Shown: positions 9,476 through 17,064 of the stretch, in pieces
How the letters are laid out: every line of letters starts with the position of its first letter
How positions within the stretch are numbered: the first letter of the stretch is position 1
Source of the DNA: Candidatus Eremiobacterota bacterium
GTDB lineage: Bacteria; Vulcanimicrobiota; Vulcanimicrobiia; Vulcanimicrobiales; Vulcanimicrobiaceae
Direction: 5' to 3'
NCBI GenBank assembly: GCA_019235885.1
Contig: JAFAKB010000099.1
Span: 1 to 58,314, forward strand
Length of the DNA: 58,314 nt
The notes under the pieces: model-generated
What the model was told of the DNA's origin: nothing
Database searches by the model: none
What the model saw: the letters and a program-made list of their open reading frames with translations, nothing else
Position numbers and translations under genes: made by a program

Positions 9476-11167
9476 TCAGCCGCCCGGAACGTCGATGGGG
9501 CGCTCGCGGTGGAGCAGCAGCCAGTCGCCGTTCTCGATGAGCGCCTCACGCCCGAGATCGCGCAGGACGTCGCGCGCGGCGGGGAGGTTCTGTTCCGGAG
9601 ATTCTTCGATGAGCGACTTCAGGTGCGTCGCCGCTCGCGCGAAGATGAGCTGCATGCGGCGGTATTGCTTGACGTGCGAAGACCAGGCGCGCTTCTCGCT
9701 GTAGTTGTGAAGCAACCCCGCGATCACGGCGCTCAGCGCGACCGCGACGACGAACCGCTCGCGCACGGCTCCGTCGAGATCCGTGCGGTTCAAGCCGAGG
9801 TAGACGGCGACGACGAGCGCGACGACAAGGCCGCCGGCGAACGCAACCGAAGCCGCCGCGTTGAACGCCTCGGCTTTGCGCTCTTCCTTGAGCGCGGCGC
9901 GCTCAAACCAGGTGCCCTGGCCGAGGATCCAATCGTCGTACACCGCTTGAAGCCGTTCGGCGAGCGGCCGCCTTTCGGGCGCGCGAACCTCCGCCGCGTC
10001 GGCGAGGACCCTGCAAGACCGGATCGAGTCGCGGATCCAGTCGAGCTCGCTCTTCTGCTTGCGCAGGTAGTAGCCGGCGACCGAGTCGGCGATTCCGGCG
10101 ACGCGCCAGAAGTGAAGGATGCGCAAGCCCTCGGCGAGTGCGCGGTAGTCCTGATAACGCTCTTCGAACGCCGCGCGCCGGGCGAACAGAAAGATGATCG
10201 TGGCAGCCACGAAGCCCAGCGCGTCGGCGGCGAGCCAGCCGGGACTGCCGTGCAGATGCGCGTACACTTCGAAGGCGGTGACCGAGAGGCCGACGATCCA
10301 GAAGATGGCGAGCAGCGCGCGATACGCCTTCTGCTGGTAGACGATGGCGAGCCTGTCGGCGATCGCGTGCAGCTCGCCGGCCGGCGATCGCAGCTCGGTT
10401 TCCGGCGCCGCCGGAACTCCTTGCTGCAGCGCATCGCGGTTGAACGTGTCGACGCGCCGGTAAATGCGGTCGTAGAACGCCGCGGCTTCGCCGCGATCGT
10501 TCCAACTCTGCGGGTACAGCACCTCGAGCGCGAACGCCTTGTCGGGAACCGCCTCGATGTGAGCGCGCGGCGTCGTGATGTGATAGACGGGGCCGCTTTC
10601 GAAGCCGTCGAGCGGGCTCGGCCGCCGAGCATACGGCTCGGGCACGCCGCGCAGCTTGTACTCCACGATGCACGCGGTGCCGCCGACGCGGCCGGGGTTC
10701 CGGCCGTCCCACAGCGCGATCAGCACGTCGCTGTTGACGGCGATGTACGCTCCCGCCGCCGCGTAGCGCCGGTCGCGCGCGTCGCCTTCGAGCGGCGCGC
10801 CGGCTGGATGATCGGGGTCGGTGAACGGGACGACGAACAGCGCTTGCGCCTGCGCTCGAAAGCGCTCGAACTCCGCTAGCGATTCGGGCGCAGTGAAGTC
10901 GGTCCGATAGTCTTCTTCCGGCATCGGGATCGGTGCGATGAGCGTCGCTCCGTGGGCCAGACCGACGCGCGCGACGAGACGGTCGGCGCCCTCCGCCAAC
11001 GCCGACAGCACGACGAGCGGCGTGTGCGGAAAGTCGCGCTTCAGCCGGGCGAAGATCGTCTCGACTTCGGCCTCCAGCCGCGGGCAGTCGGCGGGGCGCA
11101 GGTCACGGTGACCCGTGACGCCGACGATGAGCGGGAGCTTCCCTTGCGGATTCGCCGTCGGTTCCAT
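9476..11167 (-). CDS. SLOG-like domain fused to a SLATT-like four-helix membrane module
   Basis: This 563-residue protein starts with a Rossmann-like domain (about 10-170) showing VGVTGHRDL (15-23), ALAEGADRLVA (56-66) and ALWDG (151-155), the pattern of SLOG/LOG-type nucleotide-binding domains. Two hydrophobic helices at about 283-303 and 310-329, a long amphipathic helical stretch, and two more at about 438-458 and 471-487 make a SLATT-like membrane module. SLOG sensors fused or paired with SLATT pore-like modules are predicted components of nucleotide-activated bacterial conflict systems. The start ATG is the only sensible one, just before the SLOG strand. A hypothetical gene follows on the same strand. 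Confidence 0.72.
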   Translation of the reverse strand: MEPTANPQGKLPLIVGVTGHRDLRPADCPRLEAEVETIFARLKRDFPHTPLVVLSALAEGADRLVARVGLAHGATLIAPIPMPEEDYRTDFTAPESLAEFERFRAQAQALFVVPFTDPDHPAGAPLEGDARDRRYAAAGAYIAVNSDVLIALWDGRNPGRVGGTACIVEYKLRGVPEPYARRPSPLDGFESGPVYHITTPRAHIEAVPDKAFALEVLYPQSWNDRGEAAAFYDRIYRRVDTFNRDALQQGVPAAPETELRSPAGELHAIADRLAIVYQQKAYRALLAIFWIVGLSVTAFEVYAHLHGSPGWLAADALGFVAATIIFLFARRAAFEERYQDYRALAEGLRILHFWRVAGIADSVAGYYLRKQKSELDWIRDSIRSCRVLADAAEVRAPERRPLAERLQAVYDDWILGQGTWFERAALKEERKAEAFNAAASVAFAGGLVVALVVAVYLGLNRTDLDGAVRERFVVAVALSAVIAGLLHNYSEKRAWSSHVKQYRRMQLIFARAATHLKSLIEESPEQNLPAARDVLRDLGREALIENGDWLLLHRERPIDVPGG

Positions 11168-11298
11168 TCCTCACGCGTCTCGCGGCTGGTTGGGGGAACG
11201 TTGTCGTACTAGGAGGTTACACCGTTCGCCGGGCCAGCTCCGCCACCGCAAAGCTGCGGCGGCGGGAACGCGGTTTGCCGGTCCCGTACGAGCCGACC

Positions 11299-12018
11299 AT
11301 GCCGAACGGACGCACGCCGCCGACCTCGATCTACGTGATGGCCTACGATCAGTGCGACGAGCTCGATGTCGTCGGGCCGTGCGGGGTGTTCGCGGCGGCG
11401 AACTTCTTTCTGAGCCAAAAGCGAAGCGACGACGACCCGCAACCGCGCGGGAAGACCTTCACCGTGCGTGTCGTCGCGGTCGACGACTCAGGCGCGGTCG
11501 AAGCGCAGGGTTCCGCCGGGCCGCTGTATTTCGTGACGGGCATACAGGGGCTCACGCTCGGCGTCGAGCCCTGGGACGGCGACGATCTGCCCGACCTGCT
11601 ATTCGTCGCCGGCGGCAATACCGAGGCCGGCACCGGGATCCGCCGTCAGGCGGAGAACAAGGCGTTCATCGGCGCGATCGCGCGGCAGCACACGGCGGGC
11701 AAGCAGGTCGTCTCGCTGTGCACCGGCGTGCTCGGCCTCCTCAAGGCCGGCATCCTGCGCGGGCGTCGCATCACCGGCCATCCGGACGTGCTCAACGAGC
11801 TGGTGCAGAGCGGCGCGCACGTGTTCAACCCGGACTGGGAAGCGCGCGTCGTCGACGACGGCGACCTCATCACGGCGGGCGGCGTCACCTCGGGGATCGA
11901 CGAAGCGCTGCACATCGTGCGCGCGTTCTGGCCCGACGATCCGCAGCTCGAAAGCGACGTGCGCGACTTTATCGACTTTCGCTACCGCAGCCCGATCGTC
12001 GGCCCGCCCTCATCGTAG
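11299..12018 (+). CDS. DJ-1/PfpI (glutamine amidotransferase-like) family protein
   Basis: This 239-residue protein has the family opening YDQCDELDVVGPCGVF and the nucleophile-elbow region VVSLCTGVLGLLKAG, with the conserved cysteine, then GHPD and ITAGGVTSGIDEALHI. Members include isonitrile hydratases (InhA-like), chaperones and transcription-regulator domains. The DELDVVGP plus ITAGGVTSGID combination resembles the isonitrile-hydratase-like branch, but substrate assignment is inference. A TTG start 24 bases upstream (11275) is possible; ATG at 11299 is taken by fit to family length. The gene is divergent from the SLOG/SLATT-like gene, with about 130 bases between them, and ends 9 bases before the convergent prolyl oligopeptidase. 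Confidence 0.85.
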   Translation: MPNGRTPPTSIYVMAYDQCDELDVVGPCGVFAAANFFLSQKRSDDDPQPRGKTFTVRVVAVDDSGAVEAQGSAGPLYFVTGIQGLTLGVEPWDGDDLPDLLFVAGGNTEAGTGIRRQAENKAFIGAIARQHTAGKQVVSLCTGVLGLLKAGILRGRRITGHPDVLNELVQSGAHVFNPDWEARVVDDGDLITAGGVTSGIDEALHIVRAFWPDDPQLESDVRDFIDFRYRSPIVGPPSS

Positions 12019-12027
12019 CGACGGCGC

Positions 12028-14190
12028 TTAGAGCTTCGGCTGGAACTGCGGGTCGCCGAACTGCCAGAGCAGGAACGCGTACTCGTCCGCGTTCAGCGCG
12101 ACCGCTTGCGCGCGGCCGCTCCCGATCAGCCCGTGGCCGCCTTCGTAGTCGACGCGCAGCAGCACGGGCTTCCCGCTCGCGCTGTCGTACTGCAGCGCGG
12201 CGGTCATCTTCGCCGCCTGCCACGGGTCGACGCGTGGATCGTTGATTCCGGTCGTCAGCATCACCGCCGGGTACTTCGTCCCCTTGACGAGGTGGTGGAA
12301 CGCGCTGGTCGCGTACAGGTTCTTGAAGCCCTGCTCCGTCTTCACCGAGCCGAACTCGGGGACGTTCGGCAAACCGTTCGGCGTCGTCTCGATCCGCAGC
12401 TGATCCGAGACGGGGACTTCGTCGAGCACCGCCGCGAAGACGCTCGGCGCGGTGGTGATCGCACCGCCCATCGTGATCCCGCCCGCGCTGCCGCCGCGCG
12501 CGCCGAGCTTCGCCGGCGAGGTGTAGCCCTTCGCTTCCAGCCATCGCGCGCAGTCGACGAAGTCGCTGATCGTCTTCACCTTGTTCGCGTCCTTGCCGGC
12601 AAGGTGCCATTCTTCGCCGTACTCGCCGCCGCCGCGCACGTGGCAGACCGCATAGACGCCGCCCTGCTCGAACCACGCCATGCGCGCGGCCGAGAAGCCT
12701 GGGCTGATCGGAATCGCGTACGCTCCGTACGCGTACAAGACGGTCGGGTTCGATCCGTCGAGCTTCAGGTCGCGGCGGTGGACGATCGAGAGCGGAACCG
12801 GCGTCCCGTCGGATGCGGGCACCTTCACCTCGTCCGCGACGATGTTCGAGAAGTCGACCGGCGAGGGCGGGTCGAGCTTCGTGTCGACCAGCGCGTTCGC
12901 TTGCGCGTCGTACGCGTACCACAGCGGCGAGGCGGTCCACGAGGTGAGCTGCGCCAGGAAGCCGGGACGGTCGTACTCGGTCGCGAGGCCCGTGACGCTT
13001 CCGTTCACCGGGAGCGGGACGTCGCGCGTCGAGCCGTCGTAGCCGACGCGCGTGATGCGGCCTAGGCCGTCCTCGCGCGAAGCGACGTAGAGCGCGTCGC
13101 TCGCGGTGGCGAGCCCGTCGATGACGCGCGTTCCCGCGGGAACGACGTCGGTCGCCCGCGCGATCGAGCCCGTCGCGACGTCGAACTTGACGATCTTGTA
13201 GCGCGGCGCGTCCTTCGCGGTCATCGCGTAGACGGTGCTGCCGTGAATCGCCGCGTTCGTCACCTTGTCCGCGGGGCGGATCACGAGCTTCCATTGTATC
13301 GTGGCTGGGTTCGCGAGCGCGCTCTTCGGCGCGGCATAGACGCTCACGAACGGATCCACGCCGTTGACGAGCACGCCGCCGACGTACGGGGACTCCGGCG
13401 AGACGCCGACCGAGGCGAACGCGCTCGGCGGCACCTCGAGGTTCGGATCGACGCCGGCGCCGAACACCGCGACGTCGGCACTCCCCGGCTGCCCGACGAC
13501 GTGGCGGTACGTGCGAACGTTCTGGTACTTCGCCATCGGCGAGCCGCCCGGCGGAATCGCTTGGCGCTTCATGTAGTAGAACGCCTTGTCGTCATCGGCC
13601 CACGAGGTCACGCCGAAGTCGGCGAGGTCGGACGCGTCGGGAAGCGTCTTGCCGCTCGCGACGTCGACGACGCGGACGACCGCGTTTTCCGAGCCGCCCG
13701 CGGCGAGCCCGTAGGCGACCCGCGCGCCGTCGTTCGAGACGCTGAAGAACGCGATCGCCTGGCGCGGCCCCGGGAGCTTGTCGGGATCGACGAGGACGCG
13801 TTCGGCGCCACCGATTCCGGAGCGCACGTAGAGCTTCATCGAGTTCGCGCCCGGCGGCAGCTTCTGGTAGAAGTACGCGCCGTGGCGTGCGACGACGTCG
13901 GCGGAAACGTTCGAGGTCTCCGAGAGCTCGAGCAGCCGCGCGGCGAGCGCGGCGCGCCCGGGAATCGCGTCGAGGATCGTGCGCGTGCGGTCGTTCTGCG
14001 CCTTGAGGAACGCCTGCAGGTCCGGGCCGCCGCTCTCCATCCAGCGGTACGGGTCGACGACCGCCGTTCCGAAGTAGGTGTCGGTGACCGGGATGCGTTT
14101 CGCTACCGGCGGCGGCGGGAGCGCTGCCTGCGCAAGCGCCGTGCCGGCCAGCACGGCGGCGGCGGCGAGGGCAGCGACCTTCGGGACCAT
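12028..14190 (-). CDS. Prolyl oligopeptidase family serine peptidase (S9A), exported
   Basis: This 720-residue protein has a signal peptide (MVPKVAALAAAAVLAGTALA) and DPYRWME near the mature N-terminus, typical of S9A prolyl oligopeptidases. A beta-propeller-like middle is followed by the hydrolase domain with GARGGSAGG (catalytic Ser), GINDPRVDPW (catalytic Asp) and a late GGHG (catalytic His). The length is standard. A GTG 11 codons upstream is possible, but the ATG gives a cleaner signal peptide. The family cleaves short proline-containing peptides; export suggests peptide scavenging. It is convergent with the DJ-1 gene. Confidence 0.92.
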   Translation of the reverse strand: MVPKVAALAAAAVLAGTALAQAALPPPPVAKRIPVTDTYFGTAVVDPYRWMESGGPDLQAFLKAQNDRTRTILDAIPGRAALAARLLELSETSNVSADVVARHGAYFYQKLPPGANSMKLYVRSGIGGAERVLVDPDKLPGPRQAIAFFSVSNDGARVAYGLAAGGSENAVVRVVDVASGKTLPDASDLADFGVTSWADDDKAFYYMKRQAIPPGGSPMAKYQNVRTYRHVVGQPGSADVAVFGAGVDPNLEVPPSAFASVGVSPESPYVGGVLVNGVDPFVSVYAAPKSALANPATIQWKLVIRPADKVTNAAIHGSTVYAMTAKDAPRYKIVKFDVATGSIARATDVVPAGTRVIDGLATASDALYVASREDGLGRITRVGYDGSTRDVPLPVNGSVTGLATEYDRPGFLAQLTSWTASPLWYAYDAQANALVDTKLDPPSPVDFSNIVADEVKVPASDGTPVPLSIVHRRDLKLDGSNPTVLYAYGAYAIPISPGFSAARMAWFEQGGVYAVCHVRGGGEYGEEWHLAGKDANKVKTISDFVDCARWLEAKGYTSPAKLGARGGSAGGITMGGAITTAPSVFAAVLDEVPVSDQLRIETTPNGLPNVPEFGSVKTEQGFKNLYATSAFHHLVKGTKYPAVMLTTGINDPRVDPWQAAKMTAALQYDSASGKPVLLRVDYEGGHGLIGSGRAQAVALNADEYAFLLWQFGDPQFQPKL

Positions 14191-14354
14191 ACCGGACGGG
14201 TGGGACGCCGGAGGCCGTCCCACCTGCTCCGAACGAATGCGGAGGTCCGGCTCCGAAGCCGTCCGCGGGCGGCTCGGGTTGGAGAGGAAAACGATGCAAC
14301 GAGAACCCCCTCGCCCGTGTTCTTCCGGCAGCCCAACATCTGTCGGAGAAGACC

Positions 14355-14510
14355 ATGATCCTCATTCTCGTGCTGCTCACCGTCGTCGCGATCGGCCTCG
14401 CCGCGATCGCGCTGGCGGAACCGCGCCGCTCGCCGTACGCGGGCGTGTGGAACGACGAGACCGAACGGCGGTTGCTCCGTGACCGTTCCGCCGGCCGCGT
14501 CTGGTGGTGA
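14355..14510 (+). CDS. Small single-pass membrane protein upstream of the ECF sigma gene
   Basis: This 51-residue reading frame starts at ATG with GGAG 6 bases ahead (CGGAGAAGACC). Residues 2-21 are a clean hydrophobic helix (ILILVLLTVVAIGLAAIALA), followed by a charged cytoplasmic or periplasmic tail with two glutamates and many arginines, ending RVWW. The stop overlaps the start region of the ECF sigma gene, so the two are likely co-translated. The function is unknown; position makes a membrane partner of the sigma/alkyltransferase pair conceivable. The ORF is short, but the ribosome-binding site and helix make it credible. Confidence 0.6.
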   Translation: MILILVLLTVVAIGLAAIALAEPRRSPYAGVWNDETERRLLRDRSAGRVWW

Positions 14511-15105
14511 GGTGGCCGTTGTCTGCCCGGCCGACAGCTTCGATGCCGACGCGCTGCTCGCCGGAGCGCTGGCGCGCGACCTCGATCGCGCGTTCGAGCA
14601 GCTCGTCGTCGCGTACCGCGTGCGCGTCGTGACGTTCGTCGCGCGGATGCTGCACGACGACGCGCGCGCCGAGGACGTCGCGCAAGACGTCTTCGTGCGC
14701 GCGTACCGCGCGCTGCGCACCTATCCGGCGCAGCGCATCGCCGACCTGCGGCTGCGCTCGTGGTTGTTCGCGATCGCGCACAACCTCACGCGCAACGTGT
14801 TTCGCGACGCACCGCCGCCGGCCGAGCCGCTCGAATACGCCGACGGCGCGCCGCGCGCGGAATTGCTCGCTCCTGAACCGGGGCCGGAGCAGCTCGCGCT
14901 GCGCGGTGAAGCGTGGCGGTCGGTCGACGCGGCGATCGCTCAGCTCACGCCGGCGCTGCGCGCCGCGTTCGTGCTGCGCTACGTCGACGAGCTGCCCTAC
15001 GACGAGATCGCCGCGACGCTCGGTCAACCGGTCGGGACCGTGAAGGCGTCGGCCCACCGCGGCCTGCTCGCCGTGCGCGCGCAACTGGGAGCGAACGATG
15101 GCTGA
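14479..15105 (+). CDS. ECF-type RNA polymerase sigma factor
   Basis: This 208-residue sigma-70-family factor has region 2 at about 36-85 (FEQLVVAYR ... HDDARAEDVAQDVFVRAYRAL) and region 4 at about 150-205 (RAAFVLRYVDELPYDEIAATL ends before GTVKASAHRGLLAVR). It lacks regions 1 and 3, as ECF factors do. The start is uncertain: GTG at 14479 overlaps the small membrane ORF, and another GTG lies at 14512. Its last 8 bases overlap the next gene, a methyltransferase/Ada-zinc fusion, which suggests that gene provides its signal. No classical zinc anti-sigma gene is next to it. Confidence 0.9.
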   Translation: MTVPPAASGGEVAVVCPADSFDADALLAGALARDLDRAFEQLVVAYRVRVVTFVARMLHDDARAEDVAQDVFVRAYRALRTYPAQRIADLRLRSWLFAIAHNLTRNVFRDAPPPAEPLEYADGAPRAELLAPEPGPEQLALRGEAWRSVDAAIAQLTPALRAAFVLRYVDELPYDEIAATLGQPVGTVKASAHRGLLAVRAQLGANDG

Positions 15106-15859
15106 TCTGCGCGACTTCGGATTCGCGACGCGACGCACCGTGCCGCACGACTTCACCACCAAGATCTTCGCGGAGATCGGACTCGACCGCTACGTCGTCG
15201 CGACCTCGGTCCTCGGTGACGTCTATCTGGCCTGGAGCGCGCACGGCGTCTCGGCGGTTCGGCTCGCCGGCGACGAAGCGGCGTTCGAAGCCTGGTACCG
15301 CGAACGGTTCGACTGCAATTGCGTGCCGGCGCTGGAAGACGACGAGATCGCCTCGGCGGCGCGCGCGAAGCTGGGGGGCGAAGACGCCGAGGTGCCGATC
15401 GATCTGCGGTCGTGCTCGGACTTCGAGCAGCGCGTGCTGCGCAAGGCGAGCGAGATCGGGCGGGGCCACGCGCGGCCGTACGGCTGGCTCGCGCGCGAGC
15501 TCGGCGCGCCGGACGCGAAGCGCGCGGTCGGGAACGCGCTCGCGAGCAACCCGGTTCCGCTGCTGATCCCGTGTCATCGCGTGATCCGCGCCGACAACAC
15601 GAGCGGCAACTACGTCTTCGGCAGCGAGGCGAAGCAGCGGCTGTTGGAGCGCGAAGGGCTCGACTTCGAAGCGCTCGCCGCGTACTCGCGGCGCGGTTTC
15701 CGCTACGTCGGCTGCGAGCGCGGATGGTTTTGTCTGCCGACCTGCGGTGACGTCCTGAGCGAGCTCGACGACGGCGCGCATTTCGGTCTGCGTGACCTGG
15801 ACGACGCGCACGCTCACGGCCTGAGGCCGTGCGGAATTTGTCGTCCGGTGGCGGCGTAG
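15098..15859 (+). CDS. O6-alkylguanine-DNA alkyltransferase with C-terminal Ada-type zinc module
   Basis: This 253-residue protein has an MGMT/Ogt domain at about 30-190 with the methyl-acceptor motif IPCHRV (C159) and RAVGNALASNP, then a C-terminal Ada-like zinc domain (about 195-253). The four Ada ligands are present as FCLPTC (C212, C216) and RPCGIC (C245, C248), spaced almost as in E. coli Ada (Cx3C, about 28 residues, Cx2C). In Ada the zinc domain is N-terminal and is followed by an AraC-type HTH; here the order is reversed and there is no HTH. Overlap with the ECF sigma gene suggests that methyl transfer controls the sigma factor. Residues 1-30 are an extra N-terminal segment. Confidence 0.88.
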   Translation: MADLRDFGFATRRTVPHDFTTKIFAEIGLDRYVVATSVLGDVYLAWSAHGVSAVRLAGDEAAFEAWYRERFDCNCVPALEDDEIASAARAKLGGEDAEVPIDLRSCSDFEQRVLRKASEIGRGHARPYGWLARELGAPDAKRAVGNALASNPVPLLIPCHRVIRADNTSGNYVFGSEAKQRLLEREGLDFEALAAYSRRGFRYVGCERGWFCLPTCGDVLSELDDGAHFGLRDLDDAHAHGLRPCGICRPVAA

Positions 15860-17064
15860 AGGCGCGCCACGAAGACCGTGCCGAGACCGAACCACAGCGC
15901 CGCGAACGCGAAGGCGAGCGCGTAGCCGAGCTGCGGCGAGACCGGTTTGCTCGCGGCCAGCACGAGGCCCGTCAAACCGGGCGCGATCATCTGCGGCAGC
16001 ACGAACGAGGTGTGCCAGATCCCCATGTCCTTCCCGGCGTCGGCGAGGTCGGGAAGGACTGCGATCGCGAGCGCCCAGTCCACCGCTTGGTACGCGCAGT
16101 TCGCCGCGCCGTACGCCAGCGCGAGCGCGATCGTCGCGTACCATGACGGGTGGTAGACGATCGCGACGAACGCCGCCGCCGCGAGCGCCATCAGCGCCGA
16201 GGTGACGACGACGATCCGCAGCGGTCCGACGCGGTCGCCGATGCGCCCGGCGTACAGCGCCGCCGGGACGCCGGCGAGCGCCGCGGCGCCGAGCAGCAGG
16301 CCGCCGTTCGTCGCCGGGTTCGGCACGTGCACGACGTCGCCGAGAAAGTACTGGAAGAACTCGTAGACCGAGTAGATGCCCATCGTGACCAGCGCGCGCG
16401 TCGCCAGCACGACGTAGAACGCGCGGTGCGCGCGCAGCGGCGGAAAGAACGGGCGTGATTCGATCTGCGGGCGCGCGGCGCGCTCGTCGCCGTGGCGGTA
16501 GACCGTCGTGAAGGTGAGCAGCAGCGAGGCGGCGAGCGCGGCGGCGATGAACAGGTACGCGGCGCGAAAGTCGCCGCGCTGCGCGAACGGTCCGCAAACG
16601 ACGGCGCCGGCGACCGTTCCGAGCACCGTCATCACCATCATCCACGCGCTTGCCGTGCCGCGCGCGTCGGGCGGAACGCGGTCGGGGATCGTCGCCGCGT
16701 ACGGTCCGCCCCAGACGTTCGTCGTGAGCTGCAGCGCGAGGACGGCCGCGGCGAACGCGATCAGCGAACCGTGCGCGCCGAATCCCGCGAGCAGCAACAG
16801 CGCGCCGACCGTCGCGAGCCCGCCGCCGGCCACGAACGGCCGGCGGTCGCGCGCGCGGTCGGAGAGCGCGCCGGCGAGCGGCGTGACGACGAGCGCGACG
16901 AGCGCGCCGAGATCCATCACGATCCCGAGCAAGAGCTCTTTGTTCTGCGGCGCGAGCGCTTGCACGTGCGCCGGCAGGACGACCGGCAACAGCGCCCCCC
17001 ACTGCAGGTTGTACGCGAACCAGGGCGCAGCAAGCGCGAGCTGCGTGCCGAGCGAGAGCCGCAC
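15814..17064 (-). CDS. Major facilitator superfamily transporter
   Basis: This 416-residue membrane protein has about 12 hydrophobic segments and the MFS loop motif GALSDRARDRRPF between helices 2 and 3, with a second GRIGDRVGPLR in the C-terminal half. The substrate is unknown. The GTG start at 17064 shares its last base with the TAG stop of the upstream DHH-like gene, which fixes the start and makes this the fourth gene of the STAND operon. Its 3' end overlaps the 3' end of the alkyltransferase/Ada gene on the other strand by 46 bases. It could also be a passenger of the operon. Confidence 0.85.
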   Translation of the reverse strand: MRLSLGTQLALAAPWFAYNLQWGALLPVVLPAHVQALAPQNKELLLGIVMDLGALVALVVTPLAGALSDRARDRRPFVAGGGLATVGALLLLAGFGAHGSLIAFAAAVLALQLTTNVWGGPYAATIPDRVPPDARGTASAWMMVMTVLGTVAGAVVCGPFAQRGDFRAAYLFIAAALAASLLLTFTTVYRHGDERAARPQIESRPFFPPLRAHRAFYVVLATRALVTMGIYSVYEFFQYFLGDVVHVPNPATNGGLLLGAAALAGVPAALYAGRIGDRVGPLRIVVVTSALMALAAAAFVAIVYHPSWYATIALALAYGAANCAYQAVDWALAIAVLPDLADAGKDMGIWHTSFVLPQMIAPGLTGLVLAASKPVSPQLGYALAFAFAALWFGLGTVFVARLYAATGRQIPHGLRP

